NCBI GenBank assembly: GCA_016715995.1
Contig: JADJXF010000018.1
Coordinates: forward strand, 91,625 to 155,624
Length of the DNA stretch: 64,000 nucleotides
DNA from: Flavobacteriales bacterium
GTDB taxonomy: Bacteria; Bacteroidota; Bacteroidia; Flavobacteriales_F; PHOS-HE28
Direction: 5' to 3'
Position numbers and translations under genes: made by a program
The notes under the pieces: model-generated
Seen by the model: the letters and a program-made list of their open reading frames with translations, nothing else
Database searches by the model: none
Told to the model about the DNA's origin: nothing
In this document: piece by piece, positions 17,869 through 27,562 of the stretch
Layout: every line of letters starts with the position of its first letter
How positions within the stretch are numbered: position 1 is the stretch's first letter

Positions 17869-19737
17869 TCAGGCTTCTTCGCCTTCGGCCTCTTCGTCGC
17901 TCTTCTTGGCTTTGGTGCCGCGCTCGCCCTTCTCCATGGTGCTCTTCAGGTCGCTCAACACGCTGAGGTCGCCCAAGGTGCTCTTCTCCACCTTGTCGTT
18001 CACGCTCCTCACACTGGCGCTGCTGGCGCCCGTCTCGCCTTCCTTGCGGGTACGCTTGCCCTTGCTCACGGTCTCCATCGGCTCATCACCGTCCTCGAAG
18101 GTGCGGGTGTGGCTCAGCACGATGCGGCGCGCATCGGCGTTGAACTCGAGCACCATGAACGGCATCTTCTCCTCGAGCTCCGCCTTGCTGCCATCGGCCT
18201 TCTTCAAGTGCTTGGCGGTGACGGCGCCTTCCACGCCGTAGGGCAGGCTCACCACGAAGTTCTGCCCTGCCCGGCCGGTGAGAGTGCCTTCATGCACGCT
18301 GCCTGGCGTGAACACGGTGGCGAACACCTCCCAGGGGTTCTCCTCCACCTGCTTGTGCCCGAGGCTGAGGCGGCGATTGTCCTTGTCCACCTCGAGCACC
18401 ATCACCTCCACGCTGTCGCCGATGGCGCAGAACTCGCTCGGGTGCTTGATGCGCTTCGTCCAGCTCAGATCGCTGATGTGGATGAGGCCATCCACGCCCT
18501 CCTCCAGCTCGGCGAAGATGCCGAAGTGGGTGAAGTTGCGGACCTTGGCGGTGTGCTTGCTGCGCACCGGGTACTTGAACTCGATGTCGGCCCAGGGATC
18601 GGTGCTCAGCTGCTTCATGCCGAGGCTCATCTTGCGCTCCTCGCGGTCGATGTTGAGGATCACGCACTCGATCTCCTGCTGTTCCTTCAGGAAGTCCTTC
18701 GGGCTGCGCAGGTGCTGGCTCCAGCTCATCTCGCTCACATGCAGCAGGCCTTCCACGCCGGGGGCCACCTCCACGAATGCGCCGTAGTCGGTGATCACCA
18801 TCACCTTGCCCTTCACCTTGTCGCCGGCGTTCATGTCGGCGCTCAGCGCATCCCACGGGTGCGGCAGCAGTTGCTTCAGACCAAGGGCGATGCGGCGCTT
18901 CTCGTCGTCGAAGTCCAGGATCACCACGTTGATCTTGTCGTCAAGCTTCACCACCTCCTCTGGATGGCTCACGCGGCCATAGGCCAGGTCGGTGATGTGG
19001 ATGAGGCCATCCACGCCGCCCAGGTCCACGAACACACCATAGCTGGTGATGTTCTTGACGGTACCCTCGAGCACCTGGCCTTTCTCCAGGCCGCCGATGA
19101 TCTGCTTCTTCTGCGCCTCGAGTTCCGCCTCGATCAGCGCCTTGTGGCTGACCACCACGTTCTTGAACTCCTGGTTGATCTTGACGACCTTGAACTCCAT
19201 GTTCTTGCCCACGAACTGGTCGTAGTCGCGGATTGGCTTCACGTCGATCTGCGAGCCGGGCAGGAAGGCCTCGATGCCGAACACGTCCACGATGAGGCCG
19301 CCCTTGGTGCGGCACTTCACGAAGCCCGTGATGATCTCGTTGGTCTCCATCGCGTGGTTCACCTTTCCCCACGCGTTGTGCACGCGCGCGGTCTTGTGGC
19401 TCACCACCATCTGGCCGCCCTTGTCCTCCTGCTTCTCGATGTACACCTCGACTTGGTCGCCGATGGCGAGGTCGGGCTTGTAGCGGAACTCGCTGATGGG
19501 GACCACGCCTTCGGACTTGTAGCCGATGTTGATCACCACCTCTTTCTTGTTCATGCCCACCACGGTGCCCATGAGGACCTCCTTCTCGGAGATGCTGCTC
19601 AGGGTCTTCTCGTAGGCATCCTCCATGCTCTTGTGCGCATCGGCGCCCAAGGCCTTCTTGTCATCTTCCAGGCCCGCCCAATCGAAATCGGTGGGAGGCT
19701 CGGCGAAGGTGACCTTGTTGTTCTCGACAGTAGACAT
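17869..19737 (-). CDS. rpsA: 30S ribosomal protein S1
   Basis: S1 binds mRNA on the 30S subunit. The 622-residue protein has six S1 OB-fold repeats; the clear ones include EGTVKNITSYGVFVDLGG, GKVMVITDYGAFVEVAPG and AKVRNFTHFGIFAELEEG. The C-terminal tail is Lys/Glu-rich (GTKAKKSDEEAEGEEA). The start was placed at the ATG of MSTVENNKV; an in-frame TTG lies five codons upstream. The gene has a leader of roughly 130 bases with two hairpins and a TAGATTCG box at its far end, consistent with separate regulation of S1. Confidence 0.97.
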   Translation of the reverse strand: MSTVENNKVTFAEPPTDFDWAGLEDDKKALGADAHKSMEDAYEKTLSSISEKEVLMGTVVGMNKKEVVINIGYKSEGVVPISEFRYKPDLAIGDQVEVYIEKQEDKGGQMVVSHKTARVHNAWGKVNHAMETNEIITGFVKCRTKGGLIVDVFGIEAFLPGSQIDVKPIRDYDQFVGKNMEFKVVKINQEFKNVVVSHKALIEAELEAQKKQIIGGLEKGQVLEGTVKNITSYGVFVDLGGVDGLIHITDLAYGRVSHPEEVVKLDDKINVVILDFDDEKRRIALGLKQLLPHPWDALSADMNAGDKVKGKVMVITDYGAFVEVAPGVEGLLHVSEMSWSQHLRSPKDFLKEQQEIECVILNIDREERKMSLGMKQLSTDPWADIEFKYPVRSKHTAKVRNFTHFGIFAELEEGVDGLIHISDLSWTKRIKHPSEFCAIGDSVEVMVLEVDKDNRRLSLGHKQVEENPWEVFATVFTPGSVHEGTLTGRAGQNFVVSLPYGVEGAVTAKHLKKADGSKAELEEKMPFMVLEFNADARRIVLSHTRTFEDGDEPMETVSKGKRTRKEGETGASSASVRSVNDKVEKSTLGDLSVLSDLKSTMEKGERGTKAKKSDEEAEGEEA

Positions 19738-19875
19738 GTTGACTCGTTTCAACTTGTATCCCGGACCAAGGGGGCGCTGTCCGAAAGGGTTCGACAGGTT
19801 CAGCCCAGGGCTCCCCTGCCTGGACTATCCCGGTCCCGCCAACAAGCGGCGGGGGGAAACGGGGCCGCGAATCTA
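19738..19875 (-). promoter_or_regulatory. rpsA promoter and structured 5' leader
   Basis: A TAGATTCG -7-type box (minus strand, 19868-19875) lies about 130 bases before the rpsA ATG. The stretch between holds two hairpins: GGCGGG/CCCGCC at 19835-19853 and CTGT-CGAA/TTCG-ACAG at 19777-19797 with a GNRA-like AGGG loop region and one bulged base. Such leaders often serve ribosomal protein autoregulation, but no match to a known leader class is claimed. Confidence 0.45.
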
Positions 19876-19938
19876 ACGGTATTCCCTGAACTTCAGCCCT
19901 ATCACGGCCGAACCGGAAGGTCTTGTCCGCCCCTGCTG

Positions 19939-20619
19939 CTAGGGCAGGGTGCACCAGTATCCAGCCTGGTCTGGGTCGCAGCGCTCGAAGAGCGGGAGTT
20001 CCATTCCGGGTTTCACCAGCAGTAGCTCCCACGGTTGAAGGAGCGTCATGAACCGAGCACCTTCCTTAGTGGGTGCCAGCGCCAATGCGCGGTCGTGCGT
20101 CTTGTCCAAACGAGGCTTGCAAAGCTCCAGACGCAGGAGCACCCCCTCGCCCAACCCGGTCCGTTTGGTGAATGTCCTGATATCCATGTGCCCGGAGAGC
20201 AGGGCCTTCTGGAGCTGTTCGCAACGCTGCGCCTGCCAGACATCCCGACCGGCCTGCTCGCGCTGCGTCCGCAGTGCATCGAACTGCTCCTGGGTTGGTT
20301 CCGTGTATGTAGGCTTGAAGACGGCCTTCGGAGCTGGATCCTTCTTCAACATTGCGAAGAGCGCAGCGCTCTGGCCCGGACGGATAAGTATCAGTTCCTT
20401 CTCCGGGATATACAGGAAGAGGTCCTCCGCTGCGGGTGTAGGCAGGTAGCCGTGGTAGCGCTGGTACTCATTGTTCACTTCGCGGCGGCGCAACAGACCG
20501 AGGCGGACCAAAGGTCCCAAATCTGACTTCCGCCCGAGGAAATCGCTGAGCTCCTCATATCCCTGCTCCCGCGACCGCAGGATGCGGTTGTACCGCGCTT
20601 CAAACACCGCCGCTGTCAT
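19939..20619 (-). CDS. Hypothetical protein, 226 residues
   Basis: No family was recognised. The protein is soluble, without a signal peptide or membrane helix, and rich in Leu, Arg and Glu. It contains two similar blocks ending in statements about a variable such as LFLYIPEKELILIRPGQSAALFAML and LLQPWELLLVKPGMELPLFERC, near residues 68-92 and 195-220. This internal similarity suggests a duplicated module, perhaps two winged-helix or beta domains. Good codon usage and an undisrupted frame support a real gene. It lies upstream of rpsA on the same strand. Confidence 0.65.
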   Translation of the reverse strand: MTAAVFEARYNRILRSREQGYEELSDFLGRKSDLGPLVRLGLLRRREVNNEYQRYHGYLPTPAAEDLFLYIPEKELILIRPGQSAALFAMLKKDPAPKAVFKPTYTEPTQEQFDALRTQREQAGRDVWQAQRCEQLQKALLSGHMDIRTFTKRTGLGEGVLLRLELCKPRLDKTHDRALALAPTKEGARFMTLLQPWELLLVKPGMELPLFERCDPDQAGYWCTLP

Positions 20620-20708
20620 GCCGCCAAGATCCGGAGGCGCACAAAGCCGTTGGAGGCGACATGCAGTCGATCACCAACGAACCGATGTTGATCGGTCCTG
20701 AATGCCGA

Positions 20709-21578
20709 TTACGGAAGCACGAACCGGCGCGTCTCCTGCCGTGTTGGCGAAGTGATTCGCACCAGCAGCAGACGCCCGCGCAGCCCGGACAAGTCCACCT
20801 GCCAGGAGATCCGCTGGGCGGTGGTGGCACCTCGGGAGGCGACCCACGAGCCATCGGCCGCGAAGAGGTCCAAGGCCACGCGCTCACCTGCGGCGTTCGC
20901 ATCGAATACCAGAACGCCGGTCCCATCCGGTGAGGGCAACACGAGGAGGCCTTGAACGGGAGCGGGAGCGGCCGCAGGCAACGCGGTGCTGAGATCGCAT
21001 TGCACGGGATCAATGACATTCGCTTGGCCCGGGGTGCTGCACATGAGCCGGAAATCGGTGGCGTTGTTGTCGGTGTCCGTTCCATCTGGATACCGGCCTA
21101 TGCTCACGCCCGGTGAGATGTTGGTGTCCTCTGCCGAGGTGCCATCACCTTCCGTGTAGCCCGGCACGCTGCCGCCGTAACTGAGTGCGTCAATGATGGT
21201 GGGCGTCGGTTCCGTGAGCACCAAGGCGATGGCATCCGGGGACCCATTCTGGATGAGGTTGGTGGCAGGTGTAACCACCTCGTTGCAGTTGGGCGTTGCT
21301 GCGTTGGCGCAGATCACGAAGTAGCCGCCAGCAGGAAGCGCCGGCCAGGACGTGCCGTTCAACGTGCGGTACACGGCCGCGCCACCGGCATTGCCGTTCA
21401 CCATGACCACTTGCACATACTGGAGCGGGAAGACCGTCCCGCCGGAGTTACGCAGTTCGATGTACTCCGTAGCGTCGGTGCCGGGCTGGTCGTAGTCCAC
21501 CTCATTGATCACCAACTGCGCGTTCGCGGCGCACGGTGCAATGAGGCAAATCTTCAGGAGGAGGCGTAGTCTCATCAT
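20709..21578 (-). CDS. Secreted lamin-tail-domain protein with T9SS-like tail
   Basis: A 289-residue protein with a signal peptide (MMRLRLLLKICLIAPCAANAQ). The next domain starts LVINEVDYDQPGTDATEYIELRN, a clear lamin tail domain (an Ig-like fold found in bacterial surface proteins), running to about residue 150. The C-terminal part (LLVLPSPDGTGVLVF to RRFVLP) looks like a T9SS sorting tail, though shorter in motif. Likely role is surface or extracellular matrix attachment. It precedes the hypothetical gene at 19939 on the same strand. Confidence 0.82.
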   Translation of the reverse strand: MMRLRLLLKICLIAPCAANAQLVINEVDYDQPGTDATEYIELRNSGGTVFPLQYVQVVMVNGNAGGAAVYRTLNGTSWPALPAGGYFVICANAATPNCNEVVTPATNLIQNGSPDAIALVLTEPTPTIIDALSYGGSVPGYTEGDGTSAEDTNISPGVSIGRYPDGTDTDNNATDFRLMCSTPGQANVIDPVQCDLSTALPAAAPAPVQGLLVLPSPDGTGVLVFDANAAGERVALDLFAADGSWVASRGATTAQRISWQVDLSGLRGRLLLVRITSPTRQETRRFVLP

Positions 21579-21661
21579 GGGTTGTCTTGATGGTTGATCA
21601 AGGTCAGCCTCGCGAAGATCGCATCACCAGCCGAACGAACGTCCGGTGAGGCAAGCCAGTG

Positions 21662-23629
21662 TTAGTGCTTGGCGAACCGCGTCTGCAACCAATCCTCGCC
21701 ATCCCGCACACGCAGCAGGTAACTGCCCGGAGCCAATGCGGAAACATCCAATTGACCACCGTGGCTGCGCGTTGCGAGCGCGAGCTTACCGGTTGCGTCA
21801 AGAATCTCGACGGCGGTGTTCATGGGAGAGCCGGTGAGCACCAGCATGCCTGTGGTGGGATTCGGACCTGCGCTGAATGCTGAAGCAGCAGCAGCCGGGA
21901 TGCTGCTGAAGGTGCCTTCCACCACCGTATGCGCTGTGTTGATGGCCGGATGCTCGATCACGTCGACGTTGCCACTCGGCCACTGGATCGTCATGGATTC
22001 CACCTCGGTGTCCTGCCCGAGGCCGAAATGGGCGCCGATGAAGCTCATGAACGCGAAGCCATCGCCGCTGCGGATGTCGCGGATCTGCGTGCCAAGCGCG
22101 CTGGTAATGATCACGCGGGCACCGATCGCATCGCGGTTGCTCGCCACGCCGACGGGATTGATGCGGATCCAATTGTTCGCATTGCCGTTGTTGCGGAGGT
22201 ACCCGGAACTGGTGGCAATGTCAAGGAAGCCGTCGTGGTTCAGGTCGCCGATGGCTTGGTTGCCCGGCGCGGAGGCATCGTGGCTGAAGGTGCCATCGCC
22301 ATTGTTGTAGTGCATCGCGCCGCCACCGAGCACATCGATCCAGCCATCGTTGTTGAAGTCGTGCGCCGTCCATTCGATGCTCTGCCCGGCGAAGGTCTCC
22401 ATGCCGCTGCCGATGGTGGCATTGGTGAAGTTGCCCACGCCATCGTTGCGCATGAGTTTGTGGTAGCCGCTGCTGCTGGCCCCGATGAGCACATCCATGT
22501 CGCCATCGTTGTCGAAATCGCCCCAGGCGCTGCTCCAGCTCTGGTGCCCATCGCTCATGCCCTGCGCGGGGGCCACATTGAAGAAGGCGCCGCTTCCATT
22601 GTTCCACATGAGCAGGTCGAGGGGGTCGCAGCCGCACTTGGCCACGAAGAGGTCCACCGCGCCATCGTTGTTGTAATCGGTGAAGATGGAGCCGTAGTTG
22701 CCGCAGGAGGTGCCGTAGCCGCCCTGGGTAAAGACCAGGTTGCCGTTGCCATCGTTGATGAAGCCGACGTTGGCATCCACATCATGGCAGCTGAAGGCAT
22801 CGAGGTGGCCGTCGTTGTTCAGGTCGACGAAATTGGTCCGCTGGCAGAAGATGTATTGCAAGAAGGTGACCTCGGTGTAAGCGGTTCCTGTGGGATTGGC
22901 CTTCATGAAGGTGGCCCCGCTCCCACCGCCGTAAAGCAGGTCGCGGTGCCCGTTGCTGTCGAAATCGCCGATGGCGAAGCTCCAGGAGGCCGTGTTGTCC
23001 GCCGGGGTGGTCGGATAGGTGGTGGGCACGAATCCGCCTCCGGCCTGCTGGTGGTTGATGATGAAGCTGGTGTATCCCGGCGTGATCGCGTCATCACGGC
23101 CATCGTTGTTCATGTCTACCACGCCCATGATTCCACCAGCGCCGGAAATCGGTGTTGGCGAAAAGGTGACGGCCCCCTGTGGCGGACCGGGAACGTTCAA
23201 CTGGACGAGTTGGAAGGTGAAGCCCGAAGGGGTCCAGTAGCTATCCCATGCGATGTAATAGGTGACGCCCGCCAACACCTGGAACGAGCTGATGGAAGAA
23301 TAACCAGGCCCCGAATCATCATCGCCCGCATGGCAGATCAACCCGGCGCAGGAACCCACATACACATGCAGGCGCGTATCCACGTTCGGGAACCCGGTGA
23401 CATTGCTGCTCACCATCACCATGGTGTCGTGGGTGGCCGTGTAGCGGTACCAGGCACCCGCGGCAGCCAACGGACCGCCAACGCACAAGGTGCTCGGAGG
23501 CGTGCCCGTCAGGGTCGGCACGGTATGAATGCCCGGCGTGATGGCGATGGCGCTAACGCAGGTGCCCTGCGCGCTGACCGTGGTCGAAAGGGTGGCGGCA
23601 CATGCGGCGAGGAGCAGGGTGGTTCTCAT
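21662..23629 (-). CDS. Secreted FG-GAP/VCBS repeat protein with ASPIC/UnbV and T9SS domains
   Basis: A 655-residue protein. The signal peptide (MRTTLLLAACAATLSTTVSAQ) starts at 23629; an upstream in-frame ATG at 23683 gives no signal peptide. Repeated calcium-loop motifs such as DMNNDGRDD, DFDSNGHRD, DLNNDGHLD, DYNNDGAVD, DFDNDGDMD and DFNNDGWID form a beta-propeller of integrin type. An ASPIC/UnbV domain follows (GARVIITSALGTQIRDIRSGDGF), then a T9SS tail ending LQTRFAKH. Probably a calcium-stabilised adhesin or carbohydrate-binding surface protein. A TACATTGG box lies 19 bases upstream of the start. Confidence 0.92.
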   Translation of the reverse strand: MRTTLLLAACAATLSTTVSAQGTCVSAIAITPGIHTVPTLTGTPPSTLCVGGPLAAAGAWYRYTATHDTMVMVSSNVTGFPNVDTRLHVYVGSCAGLICHAGDDDSGPGYSSISSFQVLAGVTYYIAWDSYWTPSGFTFQLVQLNVPGPPQGAVTFSPTPISGAGGIMGVVDMNNDGRDDAITPGYTSFIINHQQAGGGFVPTTYPTTPADNTASWSFAIGDFDSNGHRDLLYGGGSGATFMKANPTGTAYTEVTFLQYIFCQRTNFVDLNNDGHLDAFSCHDVDANVGFINDGNGNLVFTQGGYGTSCGNYGSIFTDYNNDGAVDLFVAKCGCDPLDLLMWNNGSGAFFNVAPAQGMSDGHQSWSSAWGDFDNDGDMDVLIGASSSGYHKLMRNDGVGNFTNATIGSGMETFAGQSIEWTAHDFNNDGWIDVLGGGAMHYNNGDGTFSHDASAPGNQAIGDLNHDGFLDIATSSGYLRNNGNANNWIRINPVGVASNRDAIGARVIITSALGTQIRDIRSGDGFAFMSFIGAHFGLGQDTEVESMTIQWPSGNVDVIEHPAINTAHTVVEGTFSSIPAAAASAFSAGPNPTTGMLVLTGSPMNTAVEILDATGKLALATRSHGGQLDVSALAPGSYLLRVRDGEDWLQTRFAKH

Positions 23630-23736
23630 TGAGGATTGGATTCGTTGGCCAATGTACCCGGAGTGACGCACGGTTGACCCCATCCGTTGCCGGGATTATG
23701 GCACAGGACAGGATTCCTTCCAACAGGAATGACCGG

Positions 23737-24117
23737 CTAGTCGATGCGCAGCAACAGATCCACGCGCCGCGGACTGCGGTCCACAACGACCCAATCGGTG
23801 TTGTGCACACCCGCGTACAGCACGACCTGGCTTCCGGTGCTGTCGGCTCCATGCACCTCAAAGGTCCGAAGGAAATTGCTCGGCAGCACATGGCCCCCGG
23901 AGCCTTCCGATACCTCCAGGAACAAGGTGGACTCTCCCGATGGGACGCTATCGCTTAGCACGGACGAATCGCCGAAAAGCGTGGTGGCCTCGACGCGGAG
24001 CGGCGCGCCCGTGAGATTCTCTACGTAATAGCTGCCCAAGGTGACCGGCTCCGTGATCCTCGCGCAGGCCCCGAATAGAATGACCATCGCTAAGAGCAAA
24101 GCGCACCGGTGAACCAT
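23737..24117 (-). CDS. Small lipoprotein of unknown function
   Basis: A 126-residue protein whose N-terminus MVHRCALLLAMVILFGAC ends in a lipobox-like LFGAC, predicting a lipid-anchored mature protein. The rest is beta-rich (YYVENLTGAPLRVEATT). No catalytic residues stand out. The ATG at 24117 was chosen because it starts the lipoprotein signal; an upstream ATG adds 7 residues. The gene is divergent from the ferritin-like gene at 24320 across about 200 bases. Confidence 0.7.
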   Translation of the reverse strand: MVHRCALLLAMVILFGACARITEPVTLGSYYVENLTGAPLRVEATTLFGDSSVLSDSVPSGESTLFLEVSEGSGGHVLPSNFLRTFEVHGADSTGSQVVLYAGVHNTDWVVVDRSPRRVDLLLRID

Positions 24118-24319
24118 GAAGCAAAGATGGCTGTTCATCGTCCCCTATCGCCCAGGAAACACATCACGAACGAACGAAGGCTGATCCGCATGCTGAACCC
24201 CGGTAGCCAATCACGCATCGCGGAACGGTGTGGGGTAGAAAGCGTGAATGAAGGTTAAAGGTTCAGCCGCGCGCAATAGCGGGCGACGGACGACGGTTGC
24301 AGCGTAAATCCAACCCGTC

Positions 24320-25066
24320 ATGGTCCATTCATCGGCTTTCTGGGAGCAGCACTTCCGTCAGAACCTTACTGTCCAGCGCGTCGACTGGTCAATGGCGCCC
24401 GCCATCACCACCGAAGAGAAGGAGCGCATCCTGTATTCCCTGAAAGCCTGGCAGCTGGGCGAGACCAGCGATGGTCGCCACTTGCTGGCCGCTGCGGGGC
24501 GCTACGCATCGCGCATCGGCGACCCGCGCTACGTGGCCGCCGTGCAGCAGTTCATCCGCGAGGAGCAGAAACACGGCGCGAACCTCGGCCGCTACATCGA
24601 CCTCATCGGCGCCCAGCGCGCGCGCGCAGACTGGGGCGACACGCTCTTTCGGAAGGTGCGCTACTTCAACCGCAGCATGGAACTGTGGACCATCTCCGTG
24701 ATCATCGTGGAGAGCGCCGCGCAGGTCTTCTACCAGGCCCTGCACGATGCCACGCGCTGCCCGCTGCTCAAGCAGGTCTGCACCGACATCCTCATCGACG
24801 AGGCGCACCACATCAAGTTCCAGAACGAGCGCATGTGGATGATCTTCCAGCGCAAGCGTTTCTATAACAAGGCGGTTTCACTGCTCCTCTACTCCTTCCT
24901 CTTGTTCTGCACCATCCACGCCATCTGGTACGGCCACCGTCGCGCGCTCAAGGCCGGCGGCGTGGACCGCCCGGAGTTCATGCGCGCCATGTACTACAAG
25001 TTCTTCAGCACGGTGAAGTTCCTGCACCGCCGCGAAAGCACACCCGAATTGGCTCTTGCCCAGTAA
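24320..25066 (+). CDS. Ferritin-like diiron protein
   Basis: A 248-residue helical protein. The motifs REEQKHGANL (near residue 80), IIVESAAQVFYQ and DEAHHIKFQNER (near residue 165) give the repeated E-x-x-H pattern of ferritin-like diiron carboxylates. The C-terminal third has a hydrophobic segment (AVSLLLYSFLLFCTIHAIWYG) that may associate with the membrane. It could be an oxidase, an oxygenase or an iron or peroxide handler; the reaction cannot be told. It converges on the T9SS gene at 25074, 7 bases away. Confidence 0.8.
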   Translation: MVHSSAFWEQHFRQNLTVQRVDWSMAPAITTEEKERILYSLKAWQLGETSDGRHLLAAAGRYASRIGDPRYVAAVQQFIREEQKHGANLGRYIDLIGAQRARADWGDTLFRKVRYFNRSMELWTISVIIVESAAQVFYQALHDATRCPLLKQVCTDILIDEAHHIKFQNERMWMIFQRKRFYNKAVSLLLYSFLLFCTIHAIWYGHRRALKAGGVDRPEFMRAMYYKFFSTVKFLHRRESTPELALAQ

Positions 25067-25073
25067 GCACTTT

Positions 25074-25962
25074 TCAGTGCGCCACGTAGAGACGGGCTGT
25101 GCGGCCATCGCTCGTGACCACGTAGCAGCCGTTGGGCAGGGCGGATACGTCCAGTTGCAGGCGATCCGTCGAGGAGCGTTGAGCCAGTACCGTGCGCCCT
25201 GTCGCGTCCGAAACGGTCACCTGCGAACCAGCGCGGAGGCCGGCAATGAACACATTACCATGCGATGGGTTCGGGGCGATGGAGAACACGCGTGGTTCTT
25301 CCAACTGGGCGGTGCCCATCTCCAGTTCGCAACCTCCTACCCAATCCTCAGGATAGAACCCTTCGGCACCCAAGCCGAAGCAATCCAACGTGTAGCCGCA
25401 ATCGAAAAAGTTCGACAGGGGTTCGAACAGGCCGTGCGAACTGCCCACGCCTTCGATGAGGTATTGCGCCCAGCTATTGCCCAGTTCGTAACGGGCGCGC
25501 ATCGCGGTACCGATGAGCACGCTGTCCACCGCCACCACCGTGATATCCGCATTCCAGTTGGTATAGCTCAGTGGCAGCGTCTGACCGGCCACCAGGATCG
25601 AACTCGTGGAGCAGTTGATCGGCATCGTCCGCCCAGATCCGAAGCTGTCGGTCCTGCTGGCGTATGAGCCAGACGCCATGGAAGCCTGTGCCGTAGGGCG
25701 TGGTGCCGCTGCAGCCAGGCTGCGGTGGCGGCATCGATTGCCAGTTCAATGTGACGACGCCAGCGCGCAGCACTTTGGTCCAAGTAACACTTTCAATGAC
25801 CGAGTCACCGGCCGTGAAGTAGTTGAATCCGTCATTCGCGATGCAGGGTGCGGGCACGCCACAGACGGAATGCTGCAGCCAGATGGGATCGTTCGCCAAA
25901 TACTCCTGGCCTTGGGCTGCGGAGGTCATCAAGGCGATGGCACAAAGGGTAGCAAGGCGCAT
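25074..25962 (-). CDS. Secreted protein with T9SS sorting domain, one frame break
   Basis: The N-terminal part (MRLATLCAIALMTSAAQGQ) has a signal peptide. The frame then shifts somewhere in 25600-25680, and the downstream frame continues through NWNADITVVAVDS to a T9SS tail with FSIAPNPSHGNVFIAGL, LDVSALPNGCYVVTS and ending ARLYVAH. The two frames together give about 296 residues. No enzymatic motif is visible. A consensus indel is the likely cause of the break. Confidence 0.75.
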
Positions 25963-26032
25963 GGGAGCAGGTTTGAATCGCAGACAATGTTCGAAGCCTG
26001 GGCGCTGCCTAGTTGATTGGCACCGAAACCAC

Positions 26033-26446
26033 CTAGGGCTTGCGTGAAGCCCGCTTGGTGGACGGTTTCCGGGCGGGTTCCTTCTTCATCACCTTCTTCT
26101 TGGCCGTTGCCTTCTTCGGTGGAAGAGCGCTCACGTAAACCAGCGAAATCCTCACCCACCTGGCCAATGCTGCTTTGGTGCCTACCGAGGTAGGCTCCAC
26201 GAAGAGAAAGCCCTTCATGTCGCCCTTGCCGAAGGTCATGGGCTTGGCCCCTGGCCATCCGCTCACCTCCGCATGCCGGGCCGGGTCGAAGCGCGCCATG
26301 AAGTCGCCCTTGTTGGTGATGCCTACGCTCATGTGGCCCTTCACCATGAAGGCCACGCCGCCGAACATCTTCTTCGGTTCAGCCTTCGCACCTTCGGCGG
26401 TGAGGACATCGAGGATGCGCTGCTCGAAGAGCGGGTCGTGGGGCAT
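26033..26446 (-). CDS. TfoX N-terminal domain protein
   Basis: A 137-residue protein with KKMFGGVAFMVKGHMSVGITNKGDFMARF, the core of the TfoX/Sxy N-terminal domain. The C-terminal tail is Lys/Arg-rich (KKATAKKKVMKKEPARK), which could bind nucleic acid. Full TfoX regulates competence, but single-domain relatives are widespread and of unknown role, so a competence function is not claimed. Confidence 0.85.
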   Translation of the reverse strand: MPHDPLFEQRILDVLTAEGAKAEPKKMFGGVAFMVKGHMSVGITNKGDFMARFDPARHAEVSGWPGAKPMTFGKGDMKGFLFVEPTSVGTKAALARWVRISLVYVSALPPKKATAKKKVMKKEPARKPSTKRASRKP

Positions 26447-26551
26447 GGGAGCTTGCTATGCGGCAAAGATGACTGATACGTCCTTGTCTTCTCGAGCACA
26501 GGCGGACGTGCGGATAGTCATGGGGCAGGGCTGGCAGAGGCGCCCGCTGCC

Positions 26552-27562
26552 TCACTCCATGGAAAAAGGCGGGGTCCGCACCATCTCCATGTTCGCACCC
26601 ATGAATACCAGGCGGTAGCTGCCCGGCAACAGCTCCTTCCCATCGGCCGGTTGGCTCCCGCGCACCCACCATCTGAGCGGCGGCAGCACCACCCCGTGGT
26701 CCTCCCAGTCCGCCCAAGGCATGCCGCAATCCATCTGGACCAGCTCGAAGGGAATGCGCTCCACCCAGCCGGTATCCGTCCGCATCTCCACACCGAAAAG
26801 CGGCATGCCACTGCCGCAAGCACCGTTGAGCATCACCCGGCCGGTGATGTGCACCCACACCGTATCCGCACTTACACGCTTCACATGCACCTCCTTCAGC
26901 CCCGGTCGTGCTGCCACTTCCGCTTCCCATTGTTCCGGTGTCATTGGCGGTGGCGGTATATATGGCGCTGCTGGTGGTCTGGGCGGTGGTTGGTTGCGGT
27001 AGTGCGCCTCTAGTTCGGCGAGTTGCTGTTTGTAGGCAGCATCCCCCTCGGCAATCAGGCGCTTGGCGAAGGCGTTCGCCGTTTCCACCGCCCAAGGGTC
27101 CGCGATCAACTCCTCGAATGAGTATGTGCCCTTGCGAAAACGGATCACCTCCGGCGACTCCTGGTCCCAGCGCCCCCAAGCGCGTTGCATCAGGCGCCAA
27201 TGCACCTTCGAGCTGTCCGGAAACTCCAAGCGCATGGTATCCGCATCCGCAATGATGAGCAGGTAGCCCTTGTTGCAATACGAATCGTACATCCCATAGC
27301 GGACCCACCCGCTCGTGGTGTCCGCGAAGAGCGGTCCACCCGTGAACACTTGCCGCACCCATCTGCCCGCCTTCTCCGGGTCGTAGTTGTAGTCGTTGCT
27401 GTATCGGCAATAGGACACCACAACGTGGGCGCGCGATAACGGCAACGGCCGTGCCTTGTCCTCTGCCAGGGTGAAGGTGACACTGGGCGGTTGCGGTTGG
27501 GCGGCGCAGATCAACGCATCCAGCGTCATGCAGATGATCACCATCGAACGCCACGTCATCAT
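26552..27562 (-). CDS. Secreted protein of unknown function, second gene of a pair
   Basis: A 336-residue protein with an N-terminal hydrophobic segment ending CAAQ. Its charged middle region contains a coiled-coil-like stretch (AKRLIAEGDAAYKQQLAELEAHYRN, residues about 165-190) and a Pro-rich linker (PPPRPPAAPYIPPPP), then a beta-rich domain with WVHITGRVML. No family was recognised. The start overlaps the stop of the upstream partner by 4 bases (ATGA), so the two are translationally coupled. The C-terminal domain resembles the end of the partner in composition (a design with final beta strands), suggesting distant relatedness. Confidence 0.72.
   Translation of the reverse strand: MMTWRSMVIICMTLDALICAAQPQPPSVTFTLAEDKARPLPLSRAHVVVSYCRYSNDYNYDPEKAGRWVRQVFTGGPLFADTTSGWVRYGMYDSYCNKGYLLIIADADTMRLEFPDSSKVHWRLMQRAWGRWDQESPEVIRFRKGTYSFEELIADPWAVETANAFAKRLIAEGDAAYKQQLAELEAHYRNQPPPRPPAAPYIPPPPMTPEQWEAEVAARPGLKEVHVKRVSADTVWVHITGRVMLNGACGSGMPLFGVEMRTDTGWVERIPFELVQMDCGMPWADWEDHGVVLPPLRWWVRGSQPADGKELLPGSYRLVFMGANMEMVRTPPFSME

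Noticed and set aside
17833..20025. Long open frame (730 codons) on the plus strand across rpsA
   Set aside because: It lies antisense to the well-supported rpsA gene, is His/Leu/Ala-rich, and has no motif. GC-rich genes often leave such open shadows.
21929..23632. Plus-strand open frame of 567 codons across the FG-GAP gene
   Set aside because: Antisense shadow of the repeated calcium-loop codons; no start signal or motif.
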